Assembly (NCBI GenBank): GCA_019912685.1
Contig: JAIOII010000437.1
Location: 1-43,988 of the forward strand
DNA from: Kofleriaceae bacterium
GTDB taxonomy: Bacteria; Myxococcota_A; Polyangia; Haliangiales; Haliangiaceae
Length of the DNA stretch: 43,988 bases
Direction of reading: 5' to 3'
Part shown: positions 34,419 to 42,515 of the stretch, one piece after another
Numbering within the stretch: position 1 is the stretch's first letter
Layout: the number at the start of each line of letters is the position of its first letter
Notes under the pieces: generated by a model
What the model was told of the DNA's origin: nothing
The model's database searches: none
The model's input: the letters and a program-made list of their open reading frames with translations, nothing else
Program-made: the position numbers and the translations under genes

Positions 34419-36749
34419 TCAGTTTCTTGCAGACCGCCCCTGCAGCTCCCGAACGCGCTGGCGCTCCCAAGCAGCCTGATTCCGGTTGCCGAGCCGATCC
34501 TCGACCTCCGCCAGCTTCGTATGGACGAGGATCAGCCAGCCCTGTTCAGCAGCCGCGAGGTCCCTGCCCATCTCCAGCACGGTCTTGGCTCGAGCGAGGT
34601 CGCCGAGCGCGACGCGCGCTTCGGCAAGCTCGATGATGAGACGCACGCGCTCGACGGGTGCTTCGTTCACAGTGCTGTCCAGGGCGTTCGCCAGGAACGA
34701 CGCGGCCGTGTCCTTGGCCCCGAGCATCGCGTGCGCTCGTCCCAGAAGCACGGCATGAAGCGCGATGGGAGAGAGCTCCCATGCGCGAGACGCGGCGGTC
34801 AGCGCGGTCGTTCCCTCACGAGCCGCGAGCGCTGCCTCGGCAACGAGAGCCTGGACCTCGGGATCATGAGGGTGAAGATCGCCCACACGTTTCGCGAACG
34901 CCATGGCGGCAAGCGGCTTACCGGCGAGCGCGCGAAAGATGATGAAGGCGTGCTTCCTCTCGGTAGGAAGCGCGTCCGCAATGTCCTCGGGGTTCGTGAA
35001 GGCTGCGAGCACGTCGGCAACGATCGGTCTGACATCACGGGAGAGCCTCGCGGCCGCAGCAAACTCACCAGCCGCCTGTTCGGGCCGGTTCGAGACCAGC
35101 AGCATTCGCGCGGCGAGATGGCGCAGACCGGCGTGGTTCGAGTTCATCGACAGACTCCGTGCCATGAGCCGTAGGGCACGAGCATCGCGGGCGGCGAAAA
35201 GCGCCTCGGCGGCGCGACCCGCAATCGTGAACGACGCAGGATGCCGTTCGAGCGAGGCGCGCGCGATGCCCAGTCTCTCCTCGTCCGTCGACTTCATGAT
35301 CCTGGCGTAGTCTTCCTCGGCGTTGCGCCCCAGTGGGCTCGCCGCCAGGACTACGAAAAGCAGTCCTATTGCGACGCCAGCGATGCGCAGGACGAGCGCT
35401 CGACGCGGCACGGCGGTGTCCCGATCCCGGCGGGCGGCCGCAAGCCGCTCCGGGAACAGCAAGGAGCTCGACGCAATGATGGTCATCGCAACAGCAGGCA
35501 GCTCGATCGAGAAATCGGCTAGCTCGTGAAGGGTCAGCGCGACCAGCGCGCCCAGCGCGCCGGCCTCCAGCACACCTTGACGCCACCGACGGATGCCAGC
35601 GGTGGCCGCCAAGCCCAGCGCGAAGAAGATCAGCGCCGAACCCGGTAGCCCCCAATCGACGACGGCCTGCAGGTAGCTGTTTTCGACGTGGCTGTAGACG
35701 ACAGACGAGGATTGAGAATATGGGGAAAACGCCGCCTCGAACCCGCCCTTGCCGACCCCCAACCAGTGGTGGTCGGCCGTCATCTGCGCCGCGCGCTTCC
35801 AGACCTGGAACTTGCTCTGGGGCTCGTGCAGCTCCGCCAGGGAGGTCTCGGAGAGGTCGCGCGAGACACCGCCGGCGGTGAGCAGCACGAGCACCGCCAT
35901 CACAGCGGCTGCAGCCAGCGCAACCGGGACAGTGATCGCGGGGATGACCGGATGCGCGTCGTTGGGGCCCGCGCGATGGCGCACGAACAGGATCGCGCCC
36001 GTCGCGACCCCTCCGGCGACTAGGCCGAGGACACCGCCGCGCGAGCCGGAAAGGAACGTGGTCCCGACTAGCAGGGCGGCCAAGGCGAACCACGCGGCTC
36101 GATTCGCGCCCTTCGACTGGAGCGCGAGGCTGCCGGCCAGCGGCGCAGCTAGCGCGAGGAGGCTGGCGAGGTGGTTGGCGCTCACCAATGGGCCGAGGAA
36201 GAGGAGGTTGGTCGAGGGCTGATAGATCCCATAGACCTTGCGCGCATCGACGGCGAGGTGTGCGAGCGTCGCGATCGCCACGAGCCCAGCGACCGCCGCG
36301 GGCACCGTGACCAGCCAGCGCCGCGCTTGTCGCTCGCTCGCAAGGCGAATGCACGTCCAGGCGAGTCCGAGATAGCCGGCGAGCTTTGCGAGTTCCACCA
36401 ACGTCGCTGGCGGATCGAACGACGCTAGTACCCACGTGGGCTCAGCTTCGCCCCACGCGCGTGCATTCTCGCGGACGAGTTCCACCTTCCCTGGAACGAG
36501 GACTTCAGCCAAGGCCATGGGCAGCGGGATCAGCTGCAATGCGGTCAACGCCGCCATGGCGGCGATCGGCACGATGAAGATCGAGACGCGTGAGGCCGTG
36601 CGCCGCGAGGTCACGAACGGAATGGCGGTGGCGAGCCCCAAGCCCGCCGACACGCAGGCGGCCCAGCGCGGCGCGCCTCCGATCGCAAGGCACGCGAAGA
36701 GCAATGCGAGAGTGACCAGGCCCAAGGCCACACGATCGCGAGGCCGCAT
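34419..36749 (-). CDS. O-antigen ligase/polymerase-family membrane protein with repeat-rich C-terminus
   Basis: A 776-residue protein. The N-terminal 470 residues contain about 12 hydrophobic segments and an O-antigen-ligase (Wzy_C) pattern: FLSGSRGGVLGLVAGGVATG and the periplasmic loop HHWLGVGKGGFEAAFSPYSQ followed by VVYSHVENSYLQAVVDWGLP, with the key His and Arg/Glu-rich surroundings of the WaaL/Wzy_C family. The C-terminal 300 residues are soluble alpha-helical repeats resembling TPRs, for example ARMLLVSNRPEQAAGEFAAA and LGDLARAKTVLEMGRDLAAA. It may be a second polymerase or attach polymer to an acceptor. It lies 17 bases after the OPX gene. Confidence 0.82.
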   Translation of the reverse strand: MRPRDRVALGLVTLALLFACLAIGGAPRWAACVSAGLGLATAIPFVTSRRTASRVSIFIVPIAAMAALTALQLIPLPMALAEVLVPGKVELVRENARAWGEAEPTWVLASFDPPATLVELAKLAGYLGLAWTCIRLASERQARRWLVTVPAAVAGLVAIATLAHLAVDARKVYGIYQPSTNLLFLGPLVSANHLASLLALAAPLAGSLALQSKGANRAAWFALAALLVGTTFLSGSRGGVLGLVAGGVATGAILFVRHRAGPNDAHPVIPAITVPVALAAAAVMAVLVLLTAGGVSRDLSETSLAELHEPQSKFQVWKRAAQMTADHHWLGVGKGGFEAAFSPYSQSSSVVYSHVENSYLQAVVDWGLPGSALIFFALGLAATAGIRRWRQGVLEAGALGALVALTLHELADFSIELPAVAMTIIASSSLLFPERLAAARRDRDTAVPRRALVLRIAGVAIGLLFVVLAASPLGRNAEEDYARIMKSTDEERLGIARASLERHPASFTIAGRAAEALFAARDARALRLMARSLSMNSNHAGLRHLAARMLLVSNRPEQAAGEFAAAARLSRDVRPIVADVLAAFTNPEDIADALPTERKHAFIIFRALAGKPLAAMAFAKRVGDLHPHDPEVQALVAEAALAAREGTTALTAASRAWELSPIALHAVLLGRAHAMLGAKDTAASFLANALDSTVNEAPVERVRLIIELAEARVALGDLARAKTVLEMGRDLAAAEQGWLILVHTKLAEVEDRLGNRNQAAWERQRVRELQGRSARN

Positions 36750-36766
36750 TCATTCCCTCGACAGAT

Positions 36767-37378
36767 CTAGTACCACCGCTCGGGTACGAAGATCGTGTCG
36801 CCGGGACGCAGGAAGAACGGCTTGGCCTTGCCGCTCGCGATGGATTCGACTGGAACCGTGAACGCTAGGGTCTTCTTCGCATCGTCCGGCGTGGGGGACA
36901 CTCGCGTCACGGTGACCGCGTTCTTGCGTGCCATCGGCGTGAATCCGCCCGCCTGAGAGATCGCGTCGACGATCGATATGCCCGCCGCGTACGGGATCGT
37001 CGTCGGCTTGCGCACCTGACCGAGCACAGAGATCGTCTTGGACTTGTATTCCTTGACGAGGATCGAGACGGTGGGGTTGACGAGGTATCCATCTGCGAGG
37101 CGCGCCTGGATCTCCTGCTCGACCTGTGCGGGAGTCTTGCCACCGACGTCGACGAGGCCGATCTCCGGGAAGTTGATGGTCCCCTCTTCGCTGACCTCGT
37201 AGAGCTTCGACATGTCGTCGTGGCGGAACACGCGCACCTCGAAGACGTCCTGCGGACCGAGGGTCGTGTCCTCGATGTAGACCTCCTGCGTCGGGTACTT
37301 GCTCGGCGGCGGATCGCGAAATCCACTGCAACCGAGCACGAGCAAGGCCATCACGAGCGCAGCGACAGTTCGAAACAT
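36767..37378 (-). CDS. wza: Short OPX/Wza-type polysaccharide export lipoprotein
   Basis: A 203-residue outer-membrane lipoprotein. The signal peptide ends at lipobox LVLGC with Cys17. The polysaccharide-export domain has LGPQDVFEVRVFRHDDMSKL, YEVSEEGTINFPEIGLVDVG and GKTPAQVEQEIQARL. One SLBB-like domain follows, with ISVLGQVRKPTTIPYAAGIS and FFLRPGDTIFVPERWY at the very end. E. coli Wza is about 380 residues with extra ring domains and a C-terminal helix that forms the outer-membrane barrel; here the chain stops just after the SLBB-like domain, so no such helix is present. This size fits the short OPX class that needs a beta-barrel partner, perhaps the protein at 17561. Confidence 0.92.
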   Translation of the reverse strand: MFRTVAALVMALLVLGCSGFRDPPPSKYPTQEVYIEDTTLGPQDVFEVRVFRHDDMSKLYEVSEEGTINFPEIGLVDVGGKTPAQVEQEIQARLADGYLVNPTVSILVKEYKSKTISVLGQVRKPTTIPYAAGISIVDAISQAGGFTPMARKNAVTVTRVSPTPDDAKKTLAFTVPVESIASGKAKPFFLRPGDTIFVPERWY

Positions 37379-37441
37379 GGATCGAGAACCTACCCTACGC
37401 GAAGGGGATACGCCGTTCGATGCCGACCAGCGCGCCAGTGT

Positions 37442-38342
37442 TCATCCTGACTTGGCCCGCGCTCGAAGCGCATCTTCGAGAATTTGTTCGAGGTCGCTGC
37501 GGAGGGGACGCCAGCCCAGAACCGCGGAGGCCGAAGACGGGTCGGCAATGAGCACCGGCGGATCGCCCGCGCGGCGAGCTCCGATCGTGTGAGGGATCGG
37601 AGTGCCGATGAGACGTCCGGCAGCGTCGATCACCTCGCGGACCGAGAAGCCGTGACCACTGGCTAGATTGATTGTGCCCACGGAGCATCCTCGATCGAGC
37701 CGGTCCAGAGCGGAGAAGTGCGCGGCTGCAAGATCGCAGACATGCACGTAGTCGCGAACGCATCTTCCATCCGTCGTCGCATAGTCGTCGCCAAAAACAA
37801 CGAGCGGAGCTCGGCGGCCAAGGCCGGCATCGAGCACGAGCGGGATGAGGTGCGTCTCTGGCTCGTGCTGCTCGCGAAGTGTCCCGTCGGGGTGCGCCCC
37901 CGCCGGCGCCGTACGGAGACTCCGGGCGGCATGCAGCCGATTCGGGAATCGGGACGTGCGCTGGAGCGCCATAGACCGCGGCCGTCGATGAGAAGATCAG
38001 GGTCCTAACGTCGGCGGCGCGAATCGCTTCGAGGAGGCGAAGCGTGCGCACGAGGTTGACGTCGAAGTAGATCGCGGGACATCGGACCGACTCACCGACC
38101 TGAATCTTCCCGGCGAAATGAACCACCGCTCCGACCGGTGCGCGGACGCAGAGGGAGCGGACGAGTTCGGTATCACCGATATCGCCTCGGACAATCTCGA
38201 TCTCGGCCGGAAGTGCGGACGCCCTCCCGCTCCATAAGTCATCGAGAACAATGACCCGCCGGCCCTGTTCAGACGCGATTCGCACGAAGTGTGATCCAAC
38301 AAAGCCCGCGCCACCGGTGACCAGGATCGCGTCGCGCGTCAT
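37442..38342 (-). pseudogene. galE: UDP-glucose 4-epimerase gene broken by an internal deletion/frameshift
   Basis: The N-terminal part is a normal GalE: MTRDAILVTGGAGFVGSH, VVHFAGKIQVGESV and IFSSTAAVYGAPAHVPIPES, up to PESPYG, with the catalytic Tyr144. In that frame the protein then degenerates. In the -1/+2 frame the C-terminal part is again normal GalE: GAHPDGTLREQHEPETHLIP, GRCVRDYVHVCDLAAAHFSA and NLASGHGFSVREVID. The join falls at about 37900-37910, and the roughly 30 residues between YG and GAHPDG in intact GalE, including the catalytic lysine of YxxxK and the LRYFN motif, are missing. The remaining 901 bases are out of frame. A sequencing error alone would not remove the missing segment. 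The ATG overlaps the glycosyltransferase stop (ATGA). Confidence 0.88.
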
Positions 38343-39478
38343 CGGTTCTTCCCGTTCGCGACGTCGGAAAGGAAGGAGAACGTGTCACGTGCGCATCGAC
38401 ACCAGCTGAACTCCTTAACCCGGTCGACGGCGATCTCCGCGCACCGGCGCCGTAGGTCGGTGTCCGATGCAAGCGTCCGCAACGACGCGGCGATCTCTTC
38501 GGGACGTTCGGGATCGAAGTACACGCCAGCATCGCCGAGCATCTCCGGCATCGGGCCGCGGCGGGCGCACGCGATCGGGAGGCCGCTCGACATCGCTTCG
38601 AGCATGATATTCGGCATGTTCTCGCAGCTCGAGGCAAAGACGAATAGCTCGGCGGCGACGTACTCTCGATCCAGCTCGTCGAAGCCGACCTGGCCACGGT
38701 ACGAAATCCGCGCCCCTGCCGCGACGGCGTCCGACAGCGAACGCTTCACCTTATCCGCGTAACCGGAGCCGTCGGATCCGCCGACGAGCGTGAGCTCAAG
38801 GGGGATCTCGTCGCGCAACGACGCGATCGCCTCGATCACAGCACATTGGTGCTTATAGGGCGCCAGCGACGAGACATAGAGGACACGCAACGGGGATGAG
38901 GAGGAAACCTCGGACAACGGGCGGGGCACCCGCGCTGGATGGCGAAAACGATCGGCGACGCCATGAGGGATGACGGCGACCTTGCGAGGGGGCTTCGACA
39001 AGGAGGCGGTCACGCGCGCGCGCGCAAATTCGTTCAGGAAGATCAGACCGTCGGCGCTGACGAAATTCTGCGACTGCCCGAAGCGCAGGATCTCCAGTCG
39101 GAGCCGTGTCGGAGACCAGCCGTATCGCGCGCGCTCGCGTTCGTCGAAGGGCAGCAGGTTTCGCGACATGACGACGCGCGGGCGGACCAGTGGAGAGGTG
39201 ACTCCGCCCGGAGCGAACACGAGATCGACGTCGCGCGCGCGCCATACGAGCCGAGTCTCCTGCCAGAGCAGCCGCTGAACCAACGAGCCATCGAGCATCG
39301 GTTCGTGCCGTGGAGTGATCCAGTCCCGTCGAGGAAGCTTGGAGAGCGTATCGGAGCTTCCCCAGACGATGACCTCCTCGATCCGACCCAGGTGCGAATC
39401 GCCGTGCGCAAGTAGCTCGACGAGGTGCGTACGGCCACCTCCCTGGCGGAGATTCGATGCGTCGATACCGACCTTCAC
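38339..39478 (-). CDS. Glycosyltransferase family 4
   Basis: A 379-residue GT-B glycosyltransferase. It begins with GTG 39478 (KVGIDASNLRQGGGRTHL), which overlaps the epimerase stop by four bases (GTGA); the ORF is open far upstream in the epimerase gene but the family N-terminus is at this GTG. The acceptor domain contains DVDLVFAPGGVTSPL and VVMSRNLLPFDERERARYGW. The donor domain has VLYVSSLAPYKHQCAVIEA, LVGGSDGSGYADKVKRS and ASSCENMPNIMLEAMSSGLP (E-x7-E-like). The stop overlaps the start of galE. The substrate is unknown; mannosyl or galactosyl transfer are possible. Confidence 0.87.
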   Translation of the reverse strand: MKVGIDASNLRQGGGRTHLVELLAHGDSHLGRIEEVIVWGSSDTLSKLPRRDWITPRHEPMLDGSLVQRLLWQETRLVWRARDVDLVFAPGGVTSPLVRPRVVMSRNLLPFDERERARYGWSPTRLRLEILRFGQSQNFVSADGLIFLNEFARARVTASLSKPPRKVAVIPHGVADRFRHPARVPRPLSEVSSSSPLRVLYVSSLAPYKHQCAVIEAIASLRDEIPLELTLVGGSDGSGYADKVKRSLSDAVAAGARISYRGQVGFDELDREYVAAELFVFASSCENMPNIMLEAMSSGLPIACARRGPMPEMLGDAGVYFDPERPEEIAASLRTLASDTDLRRRCAEIAVDRVKEFSWCRCARDTFSFLSDVANGKNR

Positions 39479-40455
39479 GCAGTCTGTCGCGTCCTGTACC
39501 ACTCCCAGAAACGTTCGAGGCCGAGGCGGACGGGGGTGGACGGTGAATAGTCGAGATCCCGCGCCGCATTGTTCACGTCGGCGAAGGTGATCGGGACATC
39601 GCCGGGTTGAACCGGCTGACGGTCGATGATGGCGGCGCGGCCCACGACGACCTCGATCATGGAGACGAGCTCCGCAAGCGACGTGGTGACCGTTCCGCCG
39701 AGGTTGTAGATGTTGTAGGCACCCGGCTCGACGCGGAGGCACGCCGCGACGACCCCGCTGACGATGTCGTCGATGTACGTGTAGTCACGACGAGACGTCC
39801 CGTCCCCGAAAACGTGGATCGGACGTCCCGACGAAATCGCGGCCACGAACTTGTGGATGGCCATATCGGGCCGCTGGCGCGGACCGAAGACAGTGAAGAA
39901 CCGAAGCGAGCTGATGCCGATCCCGAAGAGATCGCGGTAGGTCGAGCACATGAGCTCGCCGGCGCGCTTGGTCGCCGCGTAAGGAGAGGCCGGATGGAGA
40001 CACGGATCTTCCTCGCGAAACGCGACGACGTGTACGGGATCACGAACGCCATAGACGGAGCTGGACGATGCGAACACCACGCGATCGATGCCGTGTCTAC
40101 GACAGGCTTCCAAGATGACCGTCGTACCGTGCACGTTCGTGCGGGTGTAGCGCAGCGGCTCCGCCAGTGAGGGACGAACGCCAGCCAGGGCGGCGAGGTG
40201 ACAGATGACATCGGGGCGATGCGAGCTGAAGACCGTGGCGACCGCAGTTTCGTCCGCGATGTCCCCCTCGACAAGCCGGAAGCGCGCAGAAGGGAGCGAG
40301 GCCAGGAGCGTCGCCGCAGTCGTTCGTTTGACCCCCGATGGATAGAGGTAGTCGTCGAAGGAATCGAACCCGACCACCTCGTGGCCGGCCGCGACCAGGC
40401 GCTCGGCCGTGTGCGATCCGATGAAGCCGGCGGCTCCCGTGAGGAAGACCTTCAT
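39475..40455 (-). CDS. NAD-dependent nucleotide-sugar epimerase (UDP-glucuronate 4-epimerase-like)
   Basis: A 326-residue extended SDR enzyme. The NAD motif is VFLTGAAGFIGSHTAERL at the N-terminus. HLAALAGVRPSLAEPLRY is typical of UDP-glucuronate 4-epimerases, and the catalytic Tyr and Lys are in SPYAATKRAGELM. The SSLRFFTVFGPRQRPDMAI segment and DYTYIDDIVSGVVAA complete the family pattern. It would turn UDP-glucuronate from Ugd into UDP-galacturonate, though related nucleotide-sugar epimerases are possible. ATG 40455 has GGAG 5 bases upstream and matches the family start. It is the first gene of the 13-gene minus-strand run and is divergent from the PqqD-like gene by 37 bases. Confidence 0.88.
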   Translation of the reverse strand: MKVFLTGAAGFIGSHTAERLVAAGHEVVGFDSFDDYLYPSGVKRTTAATLLASLPSARFRLVEGDIADETAVATVFSSHRPDVICHLAALAGVRPSLAEPLRYTRTNVHGTTVILEACRRHGIDRVVFASSSSVYGVRDPVHVVAFREEDPCLHPASPYAATKRAGELMCSTYRDLFGIGISSLRFFTVFGPRQRPDMAIHKFVAAISSGRPIHVFGDGTSRRDYTYIDDIVSGVVAACLRVEPGAYNIYNLGGTVTTSLAELVSMIEVVVGRAAIIDRQPVQPGDVPITFADVNNAARDLDYSPSTPVRLGLERFWEWYRTRQTA

Positions 40456-40492
40456 GGGCGCTCCACCTCGGTCATGGGGTATGGTGTGCACC

Positions 40493-40756
40493 ATGCGGCG
40501 GTACCGGCGCAACCCGCAGACGGCGGGGCGGGTCATCGATGGGCAGGCGTTCATCGTGACGCCCGACGACAACAAGCTGCACACGCTCAACGGGGCGGCG
40601 ACGCAGCTGTGGGTGCTGGCGAAGGACGGGCTCTCGGAGGACGACGCGGCGACGGCGCTGTGCGCGGAGTACGAGATCGATCGGGAGACGGCCGCGCGCG
40701 ATGCAACGGCGTGCCTCGACGACATGGTCGCGCGGCAGATCCTCGTCGCGGAGTGA
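40493..40756 (+). CDS. PqqD family protein
   Basis: An 87-residue PqqD-like winged-helix protein. The pattern GRVIDGQAFIVTPDDNKLHT, LNGAATQLWVLAKDGLSEDD and CLDDMVARQILV covers the conserved PqqD fold, which in peptide-modification systems binds precursor peptides. The start is either ATG 40493 (MRRYRRNPQT, preferred) or ATG 40481 four codons earlier; no strong ribosome binding site is visible. ATGGTG-TG-CACCAT forms an inverted repeat over the start (40481-40494). No radical SAM enzyme or precursor is adjacent. The downstream neighbour is a convergent CAP-domain gene 3 bases away. Function is unknown; PqqD-like proteins occur near exopolysaccharide loci with nucleotidyltransferases. Confidence 0.83.
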   Translation: MRRYRRNPQTAGRVIDGQAFIVTPDDNKLHTLNGAATQLWVLAKDGLSEDDAATALCAEYEIDRETAARDATACLDDMVARQILVAE

Positions 40757-40759
40757 CGG

Positions 40760-41308
40760 TCAGGGCGCGGCGAGCTCGCCGAACCATGCGGTCGCGATGC
40801 CGGCCTCGATCGCGCAGCCCATCGCGCGCCAGGTGGCGGCGGCGAAGTCGCCGTCGTTGGCGATGACGATGCGGTGGCGCTCGCTCGCCGCCCAGGCCGC
40901 GACGGCGGTGGACGGGGTGATGCGCGTGCCGTGGCGCGCGGCGATCTCGACGCCGGGCGACGGGTAGCTCGCGATCTCGCGTGGCTTGTTCCACATGCAC
41001 TCGGCCTGCGCGTTGTCGTCGGTGTAGCAGCAGCCGCTCCAGCGCGGATCGTCGCTCGTCCAGCTGTGGAGGTTGCAGCTCGCGCCGCCAGTGCCGTTCG
41101 CGGCGAGATCTTCAGCGTGGTAGCGGGCGACGGTCATGAGCGCAGCGGAGACGGGGATCGGTGGGAGGCCCCGGTCGGCGCGGTAGGTGTTGAGGGCGTC
41201 GCACAGATCGAGGTCGGTATCGGCCTCGCCCCCGCTGTCGTCGGATCTCGGCGCGATGGAGCACGCGGAGAGAACCCCGATCAGGACGAACGCGAACCGC
41301 CTTCCCAT
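40760..41308 (-). CDS. CAP (SCP/PR1-like) domain lipoprotein
   Basis: A 182-residue predicted lipoprotein with a short signal peptide MGRRFAFVLIGVLSAC and lipobox Cys16. The mature domain is a CAP (cysteine-rich secretory, antigen 5, PR-1) fold: LCDALNTYRADRGLPPIPVS, ARYHAEDLAANG (conserved histidine), PSPGVEIAARHG with the acidic residue, and AVAAWAASERHRIVI (W-x-x-S-x-x-H-R). Six cysteines in the mature part could form disulfides. CAP proteins occur in secreted bacterial proteins of mostly unknown role. It follows the propeller gene by 39 bases on the same strand and probably shares a transcript. No link to the polysaccharide locus is indicated. Confidence 0.82.
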   Translation of the reverse strand: MGRRFAFVLIGVLSACSIAPRSDDSGGEADTDLDLCDALNTYRADRGLPPIPVSAALMTVARYHAEDLAANGTGGASCNLHSWTSDDPRWSGCCYTDDNAQAECMWNKPREIASYPSPGVEIAARHGTRITPSTAVAAWAASERHRIVIANDGDFAAATWRAMGCAIEAGIATAWFGELAAP

Positions 41309-41347
41309 ACCCCCTGCATCGGCCGTGGCCCGCGGGCGTGAAGCGCC

Positions 41348-42469
41348 TCAGGGCAGCCAGCGGACGAAGCGGACGCCGGCGGCGGAGCCGAGCGGGGCGG
41401 CAATGGTGCCGTCGGCGGCGTTCACGATGACGAGGTCGCCGGCGGGGAGCGCGCGGACCTGGCGGACGTCGCGGCGGATGGCGACGAGGTACGCGCCGTC
41501 GGGGGACCAGGCGAAGTCGGTGTCGGCGTGGCCCTCGGGGGTGAGGCGGCGGACCTTGCCGGAGGCCACGTCGAGCACCACCAGCGTCTGGTCGAGGCCG
41601 CCGCCTCGGACGAAGGCGATCGCGGTGCCGTCGGGGCTCCAGCGCGGGAGGTCCTCGGCGACGTCGACGTCGGTCTCCTCGGTGGCGCGGCGCTGGGAGG
41701 TGCCGTCGGGGGACATGAGGAAGAGGCGCGGCGGGCCCTCGCGGTCGGAGAGGAAGGCGACGTGCTTGCCGTCCGGGGACCACAGCGGCGACCAGTCGTC
41801 CTTGTGGAACGCGGTGAGGCGCGTGGCGGCGCCGCCGCGGACGGGCGCGCGGTAGACCTCGGAGTCGCCGTCGCGCGACGACGAGAAGACGACGTGCTTC
41901 GCGTCGGGGGAGAGGGACGGCTCGAAGTTGCCCTCGCGGTTGTCGGTGAGGCGCGTCGACTTGCCGGACTCGTCGATCTTGTAGAGGTCGCGGAAGTTGT
42001 TCTCGCTGGTCTCGACGACGATCAGCGTGCCGTCGTGCGAGACGGTCGGGTTGCGCACGGCCCCGGCCTTTGGGCCGAAGAGCTCGAGCTTGCCGCGGCG
42101 GAGGACGCCGAGCTGCTCGACGTGGTCGGCCTGGCTCTCGCCCTGGGTCGCGATCACGAGGAAGCCAAGCGAGAAGAGGTGGCCGGTCGGGAAGAGGCTC
42201 CACTCGCTGTCGCCGGCCAGCGGCACCCACTGCGCGGTCGCCGGGTCGAGGGCGAGCGCGGTGACGTGGTGATGGTCCTCCTCCCGGGCCACGACGATCG
42301 TGCCGCTCGCGAAGCTCAGGTCGACGGGTGGGGCGTCGGCGGAGGGCGCGTCGGCGGGGCCCGCGTCGGAGGGCTGCGGGTCCGCGGGCTTCTGCTTCGA
42401 CGAGCCCTTGCACGCGGGCCACGTCGCGGCGGCCGCGAGGGCCAGCAAGCACACGAAAGGCCGGCTCAC
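41348..42469 (-). CDS. TolB-like WD40/PD40 beta-propeller lipoprotein
   Basis: A 373-residue predicted lipoprotein. GTG 42469 begins a signal sequence (VSRPFVCLLALAAAATWPAC) with lipobox Cys20, followed by a Pro/Ala/Asp-rich linker (about residues 22-52). The rest is a beta-propeller of PD40 repeats with PTVSHDGTLIVVET, PSLSPDAKHVVFSSSRDGD, PLWSPDGKHVAFLSDREG, PRWSPDGTAIAFVRG and FAWSPDGAYLVAIR. The frame extends further upstream, but residues before the GTG show no signal sequence and overlap the divergent Nudix gene. TolB itself has an N-terminal domain that is absent here. Function unknown; probably periplasmic protein binding. Confidence 0.82.
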   Translation of the reverse strand: MSRPFVCLLALAAAATWPACKGSSKQKPADPQPSDAGPADAPSADAPPVDLSFASGTIVVAREEDHHHVTALALDPATAQWVPLAGDSEWSLFPTGHLFSLGFLVIATQGESQADHVEQLGVLRRGKLELFGPKAGAVRNPTVSHDGTLIVVETSENNFRDLYKIDESGKSTRLTDNREGNFEPSLSPDAKHVVFSSSRDGDSEVYRAPVRGGAATRLTAFHKDDWSPLWSPDGKHVAFLSDREGPPRLFLMSPDGTSQRRATEETDVDVAEDLPRWSPDGTAIAFVRGGGLDQTLVVLDVASGKVRRLTPEGHADTDFAWSPDGAYLVAIRRDVRQVRALPAGDLVIVNAADGTIAAPLGSAAGVRFVRWLP

Positions 42470-42515
42470 CCGGCTGACGTAACACGGGGGCGCCGCGGCG
42501 TGGTACGAGCGAGGC

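Noticed and set aside
40493-40756. AsnB-like, PqqD-like and nucleotidyltransferase genes as a lasso-peptide cluster
   Set aside because: Lasso clusters use these families, but both AsnB proteins here keep Cys2 and the full glutaminase domain, there is no B2-type protease or precursor peptide, and the genes are 15-34 kb apart among polysaccharide genes.
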